From assembly GCF_004362405.1 (NCBI RefSeq), contig NZ_SNXE01000002.1:591599-655598 (forward strand): 64,000 nt of DNA. Reading direction: 5' to 3'. Origin of the DNA: Roseateles asaccharophilus (GTDB lineage Bacteria > Pseudomonadota > Gammaproteobacteria > Burkholderiales > Burkholderiaceae_C). Below are positions 19,174 through 29,010 of this stretch, piece after piece (position 1 is the first letter of the stretch; every line of letters starts with the position of its first letter). Below the pieces are notes generated by a model that was not told where the DNA came from, ran no database searches, and was given only the letters and a program-made list of their open reading frames with translations. Both the position numbers and the translations under genes were made by a program.

Positions 19174-19269
19174 AATTGGCTAGGCGATGGAAGCGCTCGA
19201 GGTTTCCGCGTCTTGTTCTGCTGAGGCACCCCGACGGTTTATCGGTGATTGATCGGGAGGAGGGGCCTC

Positions 19270-19284
19270 ATGAATTACCGGTAA
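19270..19284 (+). other. Four-codon mini-ORF (MNYR) with strong ribosome site, overlapping a palindrome
   Basis: GGGAGGAGGGG (19255-19265) precedes ATG AAT TAC CGG TAA. The codons overlap the 14-bp perfect palindrome AATTACCGGTAATT (19273-19286). The lipoprotein ATG follows 28 nt later behind its own GAGGA. This could be a leader peptide, a standby ribosome site or an operator. Whether it is translated is unknown. Confidence 0.4.
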
Positions 19285-19312
19285 TTGAATCTTCGTCTAT
19301 CTGAGGACACCT

Positions 19313-19510
19313 ATGAATAAGTCGATCCTGTTGGCTTCCCTGCTGGCTGCTGCTGCTCTGACCGCTTGCGGCAAGAAGGAAGAGGCTCCTGCTGCTCCGG
19401 CCCCCGCTGCCGCTCCGGCTCCCGCCGCTTCGGAAGCTGCTTCCGCTCCGGCCGCTGACGCTTCGGCTCCCGCCGCTGCTCCCGCTGCTTCGGAAGCCGC
19501 CAGCAAGTAA
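19313..19510 (+). CDS. Small Pro/Ala-rich lipoprotein
   Basis: This 65-residue precursor has a lipoprotein signal (MNKSILLASLLAAAALTAC, lipobox LTAC with Cys at 19). The mature ~47-residue peptide is GKKEE followed by Pro/Ala/Ser repeats ending SEAASK. It has no globular domain; the composition suggests an extended tether. The C-terminal Lys recalls Lpp-type linkage to peptidoglycan, but that is only a thought. Codon use (GCT-rich) differs from the GCC/GCG-rich neighbours, often a mark of high expression. It has its own promoter, long leader and a strong terminator. Function is unknown. Confidence 0.82.
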   Translation: MNKSILLASLLAAAALTACGKKEEAPAAPAPAAAPAPAASEAASAPAADASAPAAAPAASEAASK

Positions 19511-19532
19511 TCGGTTTCCTCCGAGTACGGCG

Positions 19533-19565
19533 AAAGCCGTCGGCCGAAAGGCCGACGGCTTTTCT
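19533..19565 (+). terminator. Intrinsic terminator of lipoprotein gene
   Basis: AAAGCCGTCGGCC and GGCCGACGGCTTT form a perfect 13-bp stem with a GAAA tetraloop, followed by a TTTTCTC tail. Confidence 0.93.
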
Positions 19566-19628
19566 CATTGGCGGGCCCGTATTTCAGGGAAACCCGGCCG
19601 GGGATGTCGCGGTATTGGAGTGGATTCT

Positions 19629-20423
19629 CTAGTCGAGAATCTGCCAGTCCAGGCCTTGCAGCGGGTCTGCCACCAGCACGCGCTCCGGTCTGCGGTCGTC
19701 CAGGGCCCGGGCCAGGGCTTCGAACGCCAGCGCCGGCAGATTGTTGCGCTCGCTCAGGTGGGCGGCGATCACCCATTGCAGATCGGCATGCCCGCAGCGC
19801 TCCAGGATGCTGGCCGCCAGGGCGTTGGAAAGATGGCCGTGGGTGCCGAGAATGCGCCGCTTCAGGCTGGCCGGGTAGGGGCCGTTGCGCAGCATGTCCT
19901 CGTCGTGATTGCACTCCAGCAGCAGCCCGTCCAGGCCTTGCAGGCGCTGCACCAGGCTGTCGGGGGCGCTGCCCACGTCGGTCAGGATGCCCAGGCGGTG
20001 GCGCCCGTCCTCGCACAGCAGCTGCAGCGGTTCCGCGGCATCATGCGGCACGGCAAAGGGGCGCAGACGCAGATCGCCCAGGTCCAGCACCTCATCGTCT
20101 TTCACCAGATGCAGCAAGTCGGGCGGCAGCTCGGGTGTGCCGTGTCGCTGGCTGATGGCCCGCCAGGTGCCACGGCTGGTCCACAGGGGGACCCGGTGGC
20201 GCCGGCTCAGGCTCAGCGCGCAGCCCACATGGTCGCCATGCTCATGGGTGACGAAGACCCCATCGAGCTGCTCCGGCGTGCAGCCTGCACGGGCCATGCG
20301 TCGCGTCAGCTCGCGAAGGCTGAAGCCACAGTCCACCAGCAGCAGGGTGCTGGTGATGCCCTGGCTGGCCTCGACCAGGCTGGCATTGCCGCTGCTGCCG
20401 CTGCCCAGGCTACAAAAACGCAT
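19629..20423 (-). CDS. MBL-fold metallohydrolase (YycJ-like)
   Basis: This 264-residue metallo-beta-lactamase-fold enzyme opens with MRFCSLGSGSSGNASLVE. It has the zinc motif THEHGDHVGC (HxHxDH, around 58-66), further ligands in DVGS and a C-terminal HLSERNN. These features match the YycJ/WalJ-like group, proposed to act as 5'-3' exonucleases or phosphodiesterases. The start at 20423 matches the family N-terminus; upstream in-frame codons would add unrelated sequence and run into the bamC terminator. It lies downstream of bamC on the same strand but behind that terminator. Confidence 0.87.
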   Translation of the reverse strand: MRFCSLGSGSSGNASLVEASQGITSTLLLVDCGFSLRELTRRMARAGCTPEQLDGVFVTHEHGDHVGCALSLSRRHRVPLWTSRGTWRAISQRHGTPELPPDLLHLVKDDEVLDLGDLRLRPFAVPHDAAEPLQLLCEDGRHRLGILTDVGSAPDSLVQRLQGLDGLLLECNHDEDMLRNGPYPASLKRRILGTHGHLSNALAASILERCGHADLQWVIAAHLSERNNLPALAFEALARALDDRRPERVLVADPLQGLDWQILD

Positions 20424-20445
20424 CTCGCGGGCTCCCCGGGGGAAT

Positions 20446-20479
20446 GAAAAATGCCGCCAGCGCGGTGCGCGGGCGGCAT
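20446..20479 (-). terminator. Intrinsic terminator of bamC
   Basis: Read on the minus strand, ATGCCGCC and GGCGGCAT form an 8-bp stem followed by TTTTTC. It lies between bamC and the MBL gene. Confidence 0.8.
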
Positions 20480-20493
20480 GCTTGTGCGCAGAA

Positions 20494-20517
20494 ACCAGGG
20501 CCGTCAACGGCCCTGGT
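20494..20517 (-). terminator. Perfect hairpin just after bamC
   Basis: ACCAGGGCCGT and ACGGCCCTGGT form 11-bp perfect arms around two bases, starting 8 nt after the bamC stop. With the following terminator it makes a tandem pair; its own T tract is short. Confidence 0.55.
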
Positions 20518-20524
20518 GGATGGA

Positions 20525-21718
20525 TCAGCGCAGATCGTCCATCAGCAGGTTCAGGATGCGCTTGGCATTCTCGTCGGTCTGCTGCTGGCCCTTGGTGTCC
20601 AGAATCTTCACCACGCTGCGCTCGCCCTCGGACTTGACCGAGACGCGGTAGCGGTTGGCGGTCACGGCCTGCTCGCCCTTGAACAGACGCTGGAAGAAGT
20701 TCGGCTCTTCCTTGCCCACCAGGGTCGGGTCGGCATAGCGCAGATAGAACAGGCCCTGGTTGCGGTCGCGGTCCTCGATGGTGAAGCCGTGGCGGTCCAG
20801 GGACTGGCCCACGCGGCGCCAGGCGCGCTCGAAGCCTTCATTGACCTGCAGGCTGTCAGGCACCTCGCTCAGCGGGCGGTTGCGGGCATTGCCGCGCACC
20901 GATGGCAGCTCGGCCGAGGGCACGGTCGCCTGGGCGCTGGTGCCCGGGGTGGCCGCCGCCAGCTTGCTGCTCTCGGCCTGGCCGCCCAGCTTGAGCAGCA
21001 GGCGCGAAAGCATCTCGCCTTCCAGGGTGGGGTCGGCCGGACGGGGCTGCCACATCGTGGTGTCGCGCTGGTTGCTGGTGTAGACCTCCTGCATGCCGCG
21101 GTGCACGATGAAGACATCGGTTCCACCATTGGCATTGCGCTCCACGCGGGTGCGGTACATATCGCGCTCACCGGTGGAGTACAGCGAGTCGAAGACCTTG
21201 CCGATGGTCTTGCGCACGACGTCCTGGGGCAGGCGGGCGCGGTTCTCGGCCCAGCCGGTTTCCATCACGCCCACGGCCGGATCATCCTTGACCAGTTCCA
21301 GGCCGCGCTCCTGCCAGAAGCTGCGCAGCTGAGGCCACAGTTGCTCGGGCGTGGCCGTGCTGTGCAGCCAGCGCACATCGCCGTTGCGCTGCAGACGGGC
21401 TTCGCCCGCGTTGGCCAGGGCCACCTGGGGGGCGGCAGTGCCAGGGGCGGCAGCCCGAGCGTTGTTGGCGGGTTGCTGCAGCGCCGAGGCGCTGATGCTG
21501 CCGCCTTGGACCTGGGAGCGACCGTCGCGGGCCAGCTGAGTCAGGTCCGGGGGCACATCCAGGCCGCTGGTCTGCTTGGCTTGGCTGCGATAGTCCACCT
21601 TGTCGGAGCTGAAGGTGCCGTCAAAGCTGCTGCAGGCAGCCAGCGAGGCGATCAGGGCCACGCAGGCCAGGCGCTGCGCCGTGGGCGCGAAGGAAGGGAA
21701 ACGGGTCACGCTAGACAT
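20525..21718 (-). CDS. bamC: Outer-membrane protein assembly factor BamC
   Basis: This 397-residue lipoprotein of the BAM complex, which inserts beta-barrels into the outer membrane, has a signal peptide ending LIASLAAC (lipobox, Cys near 29). The conserved BamC lasso region follows: VDYRSQAKQTSGLDVPPDLTQL contains the lineage's DVPPDL core. Two helix-grip domains make up the rest. The start at 21718 is followed by a proper lipoprotein signal and preceded by GGAG. It follows dapA on the same strand, as in E. coli dapA-bamC. Confidence 0.93.
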   Translation of the reverse strand: MSSVTRFPSFAPTAQRLACVALIASLAACSSFDGTFSSDKVDYRSQAKQTSGLDVPPDLTQLARDGRSQVQGGSISASALQQPANNARAAAPGTAAPQVALANAGEARLQRNGDVRWLHSTATPEQLWPQLRSFWQERGLELVKDDPAVGVMETGWAENRARLPQDVVRKTIGKVFDSLYSTGERDMYRTRVERNANGGTDVFIVHRGMQEVYTSNQRDTTMWQPRPADPTLEGEMLSRLLLKLGGQAESSKLAAATPGTSAQATVPSAELPSVRGNARNRPLSEVPDSLQVNEGFERAWRRVGQSLDRHGFTIEDRDRNQGLFYLRYADPTLVGKEEPNFFQRLFKGEQAVTANRYRVSVKSEGERSVVKILDTKGQQQTDENAKRILNLLMDDLR

Positions 21719-21796
21719 CTCCGAAGGTCGTGGGGCGGTGCCCCGGCCTGGTCTCACAGGAATCGTGGTGTGGGCAATGTGGCTGAGCGGCTCCGT

Positions 21797-22678
21797 TCAG
21801 AGCAGCCCGGCCTCCTGCAGTGCCTGCTGCACCGCGGCCTGGCCGGCCGGGGTCAGCGGGGTGATGGGCAGGCGCAGCGCGCCCTTGCAGCGGCCCAGCT
21901 TCTCCAGGGCCCACTTGGTGGGCGCGGGGCTGGGTTCGCAGAAGAGCTGCTTGTGCAGGCCCAGCAGCTGGAAGTGGATGCGGCGCGCCTCGGCCACCTG
22001 GCCGGCCAGCGCGGCCCGGCAGAGCTCGTGCATCAGGCGCGGTGCCACATTGGCGGTCACGCTCACATTGCCCTGGCCGCCCAGCAGCATCAGGGCCACG
22101 GCCGTGCCGTCGTCACCCGAGTAGATGCCGAAGCCCTTGGGGGCGTGCTTGATCAGGTAGGCGGCGCGCTCGATATTGCCGGTGGCTTCCTTGACGCCGA
22201 AGACGCCGGGCAGGGCGGCACAGCGCAGCGCGGTCTCGGGCTGCATATCCGCCACGGTGCGACCCGGCACGTTGTAGAGCATCATGGGGATGTCCACGGC
22301 CTCGGCGATCGCCTTGTAGTGCTGGTAGATGCCTTCCTGGCTGGGCTTGTTGTAGTAGGGCACGACGGAGAGCGTGCAGTCCGCGCCCACCGACTTGGCA
22401 TAGCGGCTCAGCTCGATGGCCTCGGCCGTGGAGTTGGCCCCGGTACCGGCCATGATGGGCACGCGACCCTTGGCATGCTCGACCGCGACCCGGATGATCT
22501 CCCGGTTCTCTTCCATGCTGACCGTGGGCGACTCGCCGGTGGTGCCGACCACGCCAATGCAGTCGGTGCCTTCGGCGATATGCCAATCGATCAAGCTGCG
22601 CAGCGCGACGTAATCGACGCTGCCGTCTTCCTGCATGGGCGTCACAAGCGCCACGATGCTGCCAACAATCGGTGTCAT
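21797..22678 (-). CDS. dapA: 4-hydroxy-tetrahydrodipicolinate synthase
   Basis: This 293-residue TIM-barrel lyase condenses pyruvate with aspartate semialdehyde in the first committed step to lysine and diaminopimelate. Key residues are visible: GTTGESPT (catalytic Thr pair, around 44), YNVPGRT (Tyr, around 134) and GVKEATGN (Schiff-base Lys, around 161). Length matches E. coli (292). GAGGAAT lies upstream as ribosome site and a TAGAAT -10 box about 25 nt before the ATG. Confidence 0.97.
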   Translation of the reverse strand: MTPIVGSIVALVTPMQEDGSVDYVALRSLIDWHIAEGTDCIGVVGTTGESPTVSMEENREIIRVAVEHAKGRVPIMAGTGANSTAEAIELSRYAKSVGADCTLSVVPYYNKPSQEGIYQHYKAIAEAVDIPMMLYNVPGRTVADMQPETALRCAALPGVFGVKEATGNIERAAYLIKHAPKGFGIYSGDDGTAVALMLLGGQGNVSVTANVAPRLMHELCRAALAGQVAEARRIHFQLLGLHKQLFCEPSPAPTKWALEKLGRCKGALRLPITPLTPAGQAAVQQALQEAGLL

Positions 22679-22731
22679 GGGAGGATTCCTCGTAATCGCG
22701 CGATTCTACTCAGCGCCGCGGGGTGCACTTC

Positions 22732-23295
22732 TCAGTCCAGGCGGTAGCGCTGGAAAACCCCGGGGGACGGCGCCATTTCGCGAACGGCAGCAACGCGCTG
22801 GACGTAGCGCGGGTTGACCGCGCCTGCAGGCCCTTGCTCCAGAAACCCGTCCTCATAAGCCACGATGCGCAGGCCCTGGCAGGCGCCAAGCAGCTCGCCG
22901 GGCTGCAGCAGGAAGTCGGGCCGGCTGGGCCGGCCAAGGCTCTGCTGGCCATGAGCAAAGGTTTCGTAGACCAGCCAGCCGCCTGGCGCCACGGCCGCCA
23001 CCAGGCGTGGCAGCAGGGGGCGCCAGAGGTAGTTCGCGACCAGCACCAGATCGAACTGTCGCTCGCCCAGGGGCCAGGGGCCGGCCTCAAGATCGGCCAC
23101 CAGGGTCTCGGCCAGACCGGCCAGCGGGGCCAGGGCCTGAGCGTCGCGGTCTACGCCGGTGAGCCTGAAACCCTGGGCGGCCAGTGGGCGCAGATGGCGG
23201 CCGCTGCCGCAGGCCAGGTCCAGCACGCGGGCGCCGGGGGCAAGCTGCTGGCTCCAGCGCAGCAGCCAGGGGGAGGGGGCGTCGAAAGACATCAA
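22732..23295 (-). CDS. Class I SAM-dependent methyltransferase
   Basis: This 187-residue small methyltransferase has motif I VLDLACGSGRHLRPL (around 24), the acidic loop GVDRDAQAL and post-motif LVADLEAGPWPL, then FDLVLVANYLWRPLLP. It resembles TehB/UbiE-like domains of unknown substrate. It lies upstream of dapA on the same strand and downstream of a tiny membrane protein and an MFS carrier, with gaps of 53 and 18 bp. The substrate cannot be deduced. Confidence 0.8.
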   Translation of the reverse strand: MMSFDAPSPWLLRWSQQLAPGARVLDLACGSGRHLRPLAAQGFRLTGVDRDAQALAPLAGLAETLVADLEAGPWPLGERQFDLVLVANYLWRPLLPRLVAAVAPGGWLVYETFAHGQQSLGRPSRPDFLLQPGELLGACQGLRIVAYEDGFLEQGPAGAVNPRYVQRVAAVREMAPSPGVFQRYRLD

Positions 23296-23313
23296 GGAAA
23301 TGCGGGCAAGGAT

Positions 23314-23466
23314 TCAGAAACAGGCCCAGAGCTGCTCGGAGAGCTGCTGCATCAGGGCCGGTTGGGCATAGGCGAGGAAGACGGCCGCCAGAACCAGGCT
23401 CACCAGCAGCCAGCTGAGGGCGATGCGCATGCGGCGGCGTTGGTGCGGGGCCATGAACGGGTTCAT
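23314..23466 (-). CDS. Small single-span membrane protein (50 residues)
   Basis: This 50-codon gene encodes MNPFMAPHQRRRMR followed by a hydrophobic helix (IALSWLLVSLVLAAVFLAYA) and a short amphipathic tail ending LWACF. The Arg-rich N-terminus predicts an N-in orientation. Its ATG overlaps the MFS stop (ATGA), and the methyltransferase starts 18 bp later, so it fits neatly into the operon, which is the main argument that it is real. I do not recognise a family. It may be an accessory subunit of the transporter. Confidence 0.6.
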   Translation of the reverse strand: MNPFMAPHQRRRMRIALSWLLVSLVLAAVFLAYAQPALMQQLSEQLWACF

Positions 23467-24683
23467 GCCGTGGCGGGCACGGGGCGGGCGATGGCCTGCT
23501 CACGCACCGGCAGATTGATCAGGGCGGCCATCACGCCCAGGGCCACGGCCAGCCACCAGACGATGTCGTAGCTGCCGCTGGCGTCATAGAGCTTGCCGCC
23601 CAGCCAGACGCCCAGGAAGGAGCCGATCTGGTGGCTGAAGAACACAAAGCCGCCCAGCATGGACATGTGCTGCACGCCGAAGATCTGCGCCACCACCGCA
23701 TTGGTGGGCGGCACGGTGGAGAGCCAGAGCAGGCCCATCACGGCCGAGAACACATAGACGCTCATGGGGCTCAGCGGCACGCTCAGAAAGGTGACGATGG
23801 CCACCGAGCGCAGGGCATAGATGCCCGAGAGCAGATAGCGCTTGGGAAAGCGCTGGCCCAGGCTGCCCGCGGCATAGGTGCCGAAGACATTGAACAGGCC
23901 AATCAGGGCCAGGGCATAGGTGGCCACTTGGGGCGAGAGCCCCTGGTCCTTCAGATAGCTGGGCATGTGCACACCGATGAAGACCACCTGGAAGCCGCAG
24001 ACGAAATAGCCCGCCATCAGCAGCTGGAAGCTGCGGTAGCCAAAGGCCTCGCGCAGGGCTTGGCCCACGCTTTGCGAGTGGGCGCTATGCGCCCCGCTGC
24101 GCGTCGGCTCGCGCAGACCGAAGGCCAGGGGCAGGATCAGCAGGGCGGCGATCGAGAGGATGAAGAGCGCGTTCTGCCAGCCCGTTCCCGAGATCAACCA
24201 GTTTTCCACCGGCACCATCAGGAACTGGCCGAAGCTGCCAGCCGCCGCCGCCACGCCCATGGCCCAGCTGCGCTTCTCGGGCGCCACATTGCGGGCGATC
24301 ACGCCATAGATCACCGCATAGGTGGTGCCGGACTGCGCCATGCCGATCAGCAGGCCCGCGCTGCCGGTGAAGGCCAGGCCCGAGGTGGACAGGGCCATCA
24401 GCACCAGGCCCAGGGCATAGAGTAGGCCGCCCACCACGATGACCTTGAAGGCCCCGAAGCGGTCGGCCAGCATGCCGGCGAAGGGGCCGGCCAGGCCCCA
24501 GGCAATGTTCTGCACCGCCAGGGCAAAGGCAAAGGTCTCCCGGGTCCAACCCCGGTCCAGGGTGATGGGCTGCAACCACAGGCCGAAGCCGTGGCGTATG
24601 CCCATGGACAGGGTCACGATCAGGGCGCCGCACAGCAGCACCTGTTTGATCGAGAGCGGGGCGGGCGAGGCGGGGCTGTTCAT
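23463..24683 (-). CDS. MFS transporter
   Basis: This 406-residue major facilitator carrier has 12 hydrophobic segments. The family loop 2-3 motif appears as GMLADRFGAFKVIV (around 70). SFGQFLMVP and an MCT/oxalate-formate-antiporter-like layout suggest an organic-anion substrate, but this is not certain. The start at 24683 comes directly before the first hydrophobic helix and is 7 nt after TACAGT, a possible -10 box. It is divergent from parE, 71 bp away. It heads the MFS, small membrane protein, methyltransferase run. Confidence 0.85.
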   Translation of the reverse strand: MNSPASPAPLSIKQVLLCGALIVTLSMGIRHGFGLWLQPITLDRGWTRETFAFALAVQNIAWGLAGPFAGMLADRFGAFKVIVVGGLLYALGLVLMALSTSGLAFTGSAGLLIGMAQSGTTYAVIYGVIARNVAPEKRSWAMGVAAAAGSFGQFLMVPVENWLISGTGWQNALFILSIAALLILPLAFGLREPTRSGAHSAHSQSVGQALREAFGYRSFQLLMAGYFVCGFQVVFIGVHMPSYLKDQGLSPQVATYALALIGLFNVFGTYAAGSLGQRFPKRYLLSGIYALRSVAIVTFLSVPLSPMSVYVFSAVMGLLWLSTVPPTNAVVAQIFGVQHMSMLGGFVFFSHQIGSFLGVWLGGKLYDASGSYDIVWWLAVALGVMAALINLPVREQAIARPVPATA

Positions 24684-24697
24684 CCACCGCACTGTAG

Positions 24698-26746
<2,049 letters not shown>

Positions 26747-26765
26747 GCCCCAGGCCAGCCCTGCC

Positions 26766-27821
26766 ATGAAGACCGTCTACAACCCGCAGCACGCCGGCCA
26801 CGCCGCCACCCACGAGTTCTTTCGCGGGCGCCTGGTGCCGGCCTTCGAGATCCCGGCGCGGGCCGACTATGTGCTCAAGGCCGTGCAGGCCGCGGCCCTG
26901 GGCGAGGTGCTGGCGCCGGTGGACCATGGGCTGGCGCCGCTGGAGCGCGTGCATGCGCCGGCCTATCTGCGCTTTCTGCGCGGGGCCCACGCCGAGTGGC
27001 GGGCCCTGGGCGGGGAGGGGGACGCCTTCCCGGCCGTCTGGCCGGTGCGCAGCCTGCGCTCGGATGTGGAGCCGCAGAGCTTTGCCGCCCGCATGGGCCT
27101 GTATTCCATGGACAGCGGCACGCCGCTGACCGCGGGCGCCTGGGAGGCCGCCTACTGGGGCGCCCAGGCCACGCTCAGCGGCCTGGAGATCGCCCTGGGG
27201 GATGAGCGCCGCGCCTATGTGTTGACCCGCCCGCCGGGCCACCATGCCGGGGCCGATTTCTTTGGCGGCTACTGCTTCATCAACAATGCCGCGGTGGCGG
27301 CCCAGGCGGCGCGCGACGCCGGTCTGCAGCGCGTGGCCATCCTGGACGTGGATTACCACCACGGCAATGGCACCCAGGCCATCTTCTACGAGCGCGCCGA
27401 TGTGTTCTACGCCAGCCTGCATGGCGATCCGCAAACCGAGTACCCCTTCTTCCTGGGCCATGCGGACGAGCGCGGCGCGGGTGCCGGCCTGGGCTTCAAT
27501 GCCAACGAGCCCCTGGCGGCGGGCAGCTCCAACGAGGCCTGGTTCGCGGCCCTGGAGCGATTGCTGGGCCGGCTGCAGGTTTTTGCGCCCGAGCTGCTGA
27601 TCGTCTCCCTGGGTGTGGATACCTATGGCGGCGACCCGATCTCGCACTTCAAGCTGGACCGGCCCGAGTTCGCCGCCCTGGGCGAGCGCCTGGCGGCCTT
27701 TGGCGCGCCACGCACTCTCTTTCTGCAGGAAGGTGGCTATGCCACCGAGGCCATAGGCCTGAATGTGGTGGCGGTGCTGCAGGGTTTTGAACGCGGCCTC
27801 GGGCGGGCAGGGAGCCGCTGA
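26766..27821 (+). CDS. Histone deacetylase-family amidohydrolase (acetylpolyamine deacetylase-like)
   Basis: This 351-residue class II HDAC-like enzyme has RPPGHHAGAD with the catalytic His pair (around 158), zinc ligands in LDVDYHHGNGT (around 194), a third ligand in SLGVDTYGGDP (around 280) and the catalytic Tyr in QEGGYA (around 321). The N-terminal insertion and sequence style fit acetylpolyamine amidohydrolases, which release acetate from acetylated polyamines; protein deacetylation cannot be excluded. Its stop overlaps the GNAT start (TGATG). It sits between parE and parC. Confidence 0.9.
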   Translation: MKTVYNPQHAGHAATHEFFRGRLVPAFEIPARADYVLKAVQAAALGEVLAPVDHGLAPLERVHAPAYLRFLRGAHAEWRALGGEGDAFPAVWPVRSLRSDVEPQSFAARMGLYSMDSGTPLTAGAWEAAYWGAQATLSGLEIALGDERRAYVLTRPPGHHAGADFFGGYCFINNAAVAAQAARDAGLQRVAILDVDYHHGNGTQAIFYERADVFYASLHGDPQTEYPFFLGHADERGAGAGLGFNANEPLAAGSSNEAWFAALERLLGRLQVFAPELLIVSLGVDTYGGDPISHFKLDRPEFAALGERLAAFGAPRTLFLQEGGYATEAIGLNVVAVLQGFERGLGRAGSR

Positions 27822-28351
27822 TGCCTGCGCCGCGCGTGATCCTGCGTCCCACCATGCTTTCGGACCTGGACTTTGTGGTCTCGGTCGAGCAGGACGCGGC
27901 CAACGCGCCCTTCATCACCGCCTGGGAGCGCACCCAGCACGAGGGCGCGATCCGCTTCCCGGACTCGCGTCACTTCATCATTGAAGACGCCGAGGGTGCC
28001 GCCCTGGGCTTTGTGATCCTGCAGGGCTGCCGCAGCCCGCACCGCTCGGTGGAGCTCAAGCGCATCGTGCTGGGCCCGCGCGGCCAGGGCCGCGGTCTGG
28101 GGCGGGACTGCGTGCGCCAGCTCAAGAAGCTGGCATTCACCCAGCTGGGCGCACACCGCTTCTGGCTGGATGTGAAGGCGCTCAACACCCGTGCCCAGCA
28201 CCTCTACCAGAGCGAGGGCTTTGTGGAGGAGGGTCGCCTGCGCGAGAGCGTGCGCGTGGCCGGCGCCGATGGCTACGACAGCCTGATCGTGATGTCCATG
28301 CTGGACCGCGAGTACCAGGCCCGCCTGGCCCTGGGGCAGGAGGTGGCGTGA
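27821..28351 (+). CDS. GNAT family N-acetyltransferase
   Basis: This 176-residue acetyl-CoA-dependent transferase of the RimJ/SpeG-like GNAT group has VELKRIVLGPRGQGRGLGRD (around 71), containing the acetyl-CoA pyrophosphate loop. KALNTRAQHLYQSEGFVEEG gives the usual C-terminal Asn/Tyr region. Coupled by 1 bp to the deacetylase gene, it could perform the opposite reaction on the same kind of substrate. The substrate is not predictable from sequence alone. Confidence 0.88.
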   Translation: MPAPRVILRPTMLSDLDFVVSVEQDAANAPFITAWERTQHEGAIRFPDSRHFIIEDAEGAALGFVILQGCRSPHRSVELKRIVLGPRGQGRGLGRDCVRQLKKLAFTQLGAHRFWLDVKALNTRAQHLYQSEGFVEEGRLRESVRVAGADGYDSLIVMSMLDREYQARLALGQEVA

Positions 28352-29004
28352 GGATTCGCGCGCTCCTCCCCCTGCTTGCGAGCGGACTGGCCCTGGCCGG
28401 AGCGGCGCGCGCCGAGCTTTGGGGCTATGTGGATGGCGCCGGCGTGGCCCATGTGGCCGCGCGCCCGCTCAATAGCCGCTACAGCCTGGTGCTGGGCACG
28501 CCCTCGGCCGAGCAGGGCCGGGTGCCCGGCAAGCAGGACGGCAGCCAGGGCCTGCTGACCTGGCTGGAGTTCGCGCCTGAGGTCAAGAGCGTGCAGCCCT
28601 GGCTGCGCGAGGCCGCGCGCCGGCATGGCGTGGACATGGAGCTGCTCAAGGCCATCATCACGGTGGAGAGCGGCTTCAAGGCCGACGCCGTATCGCCGCG
28701 TGGCGCGGTGGGCCTGATGCAGATCATGGCCCCGGCCGAGCAGGCCGCGCGCCTGCTCGATCCGCGCGCCAATGTGCATGCCGGCGCGGCCCAGTTGGCG
28801 CGCCTGATCAAGCGTTTCGGCCGCATCGATGTGGCCCTGGCGGCCTGGAATGCCGGCGAGGGCAGGGTGGCCCGCCATGGCGGCCAGATGCCGCCCATCC
28901 CCGAGACCCAGGCCCATGTGCACCTGGTGCTGGAGCTGTACTGGGCCCTGTTGCAGCGCAGCCTGCCGGCCCAGGCGCGCCAGCTGAGAATTCATAGCAG
29001 TTGA
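28348..29004 (+). CDS. Lytic transglycosylase-domain protein
   Basis: This 218-residue exported muramidase-like protein has a signal peptide ending ARA (around 23) and an N-terminal segment LWGYVDGAGVAHVA of DUF4124-like type. The SLT fold has the catalytic Glu in ITVESGFKADAVSPRGAVGL (Glu around 109), MQIM and AWNAGEG. It cleaves peptidoglycan glycans. The start is GTG at 28348 in a GTGA overlap with the GNAT gene. Confidence 0.88.
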   Translation: MRIRALLPLLASGLALAGAARAELWGYVDGAGVAHVAARPLNSRYSLVLGTPSAEQGRVPGKQDGSQGLLTWLEFAPEVKSVQPWLREAARRHGVDMELLKAIITVESGFKADAVSPRGAVGLMQIMAPAEQAARLLDPRANVHAGAAQLARLIKRFGRIDVALAAWNAGEGRVARHGGQMPPIPETQAHVHLVLELYWALLQRSLPAQARQLRIHSS

Positions 29005-29010
29005 TCTTTC

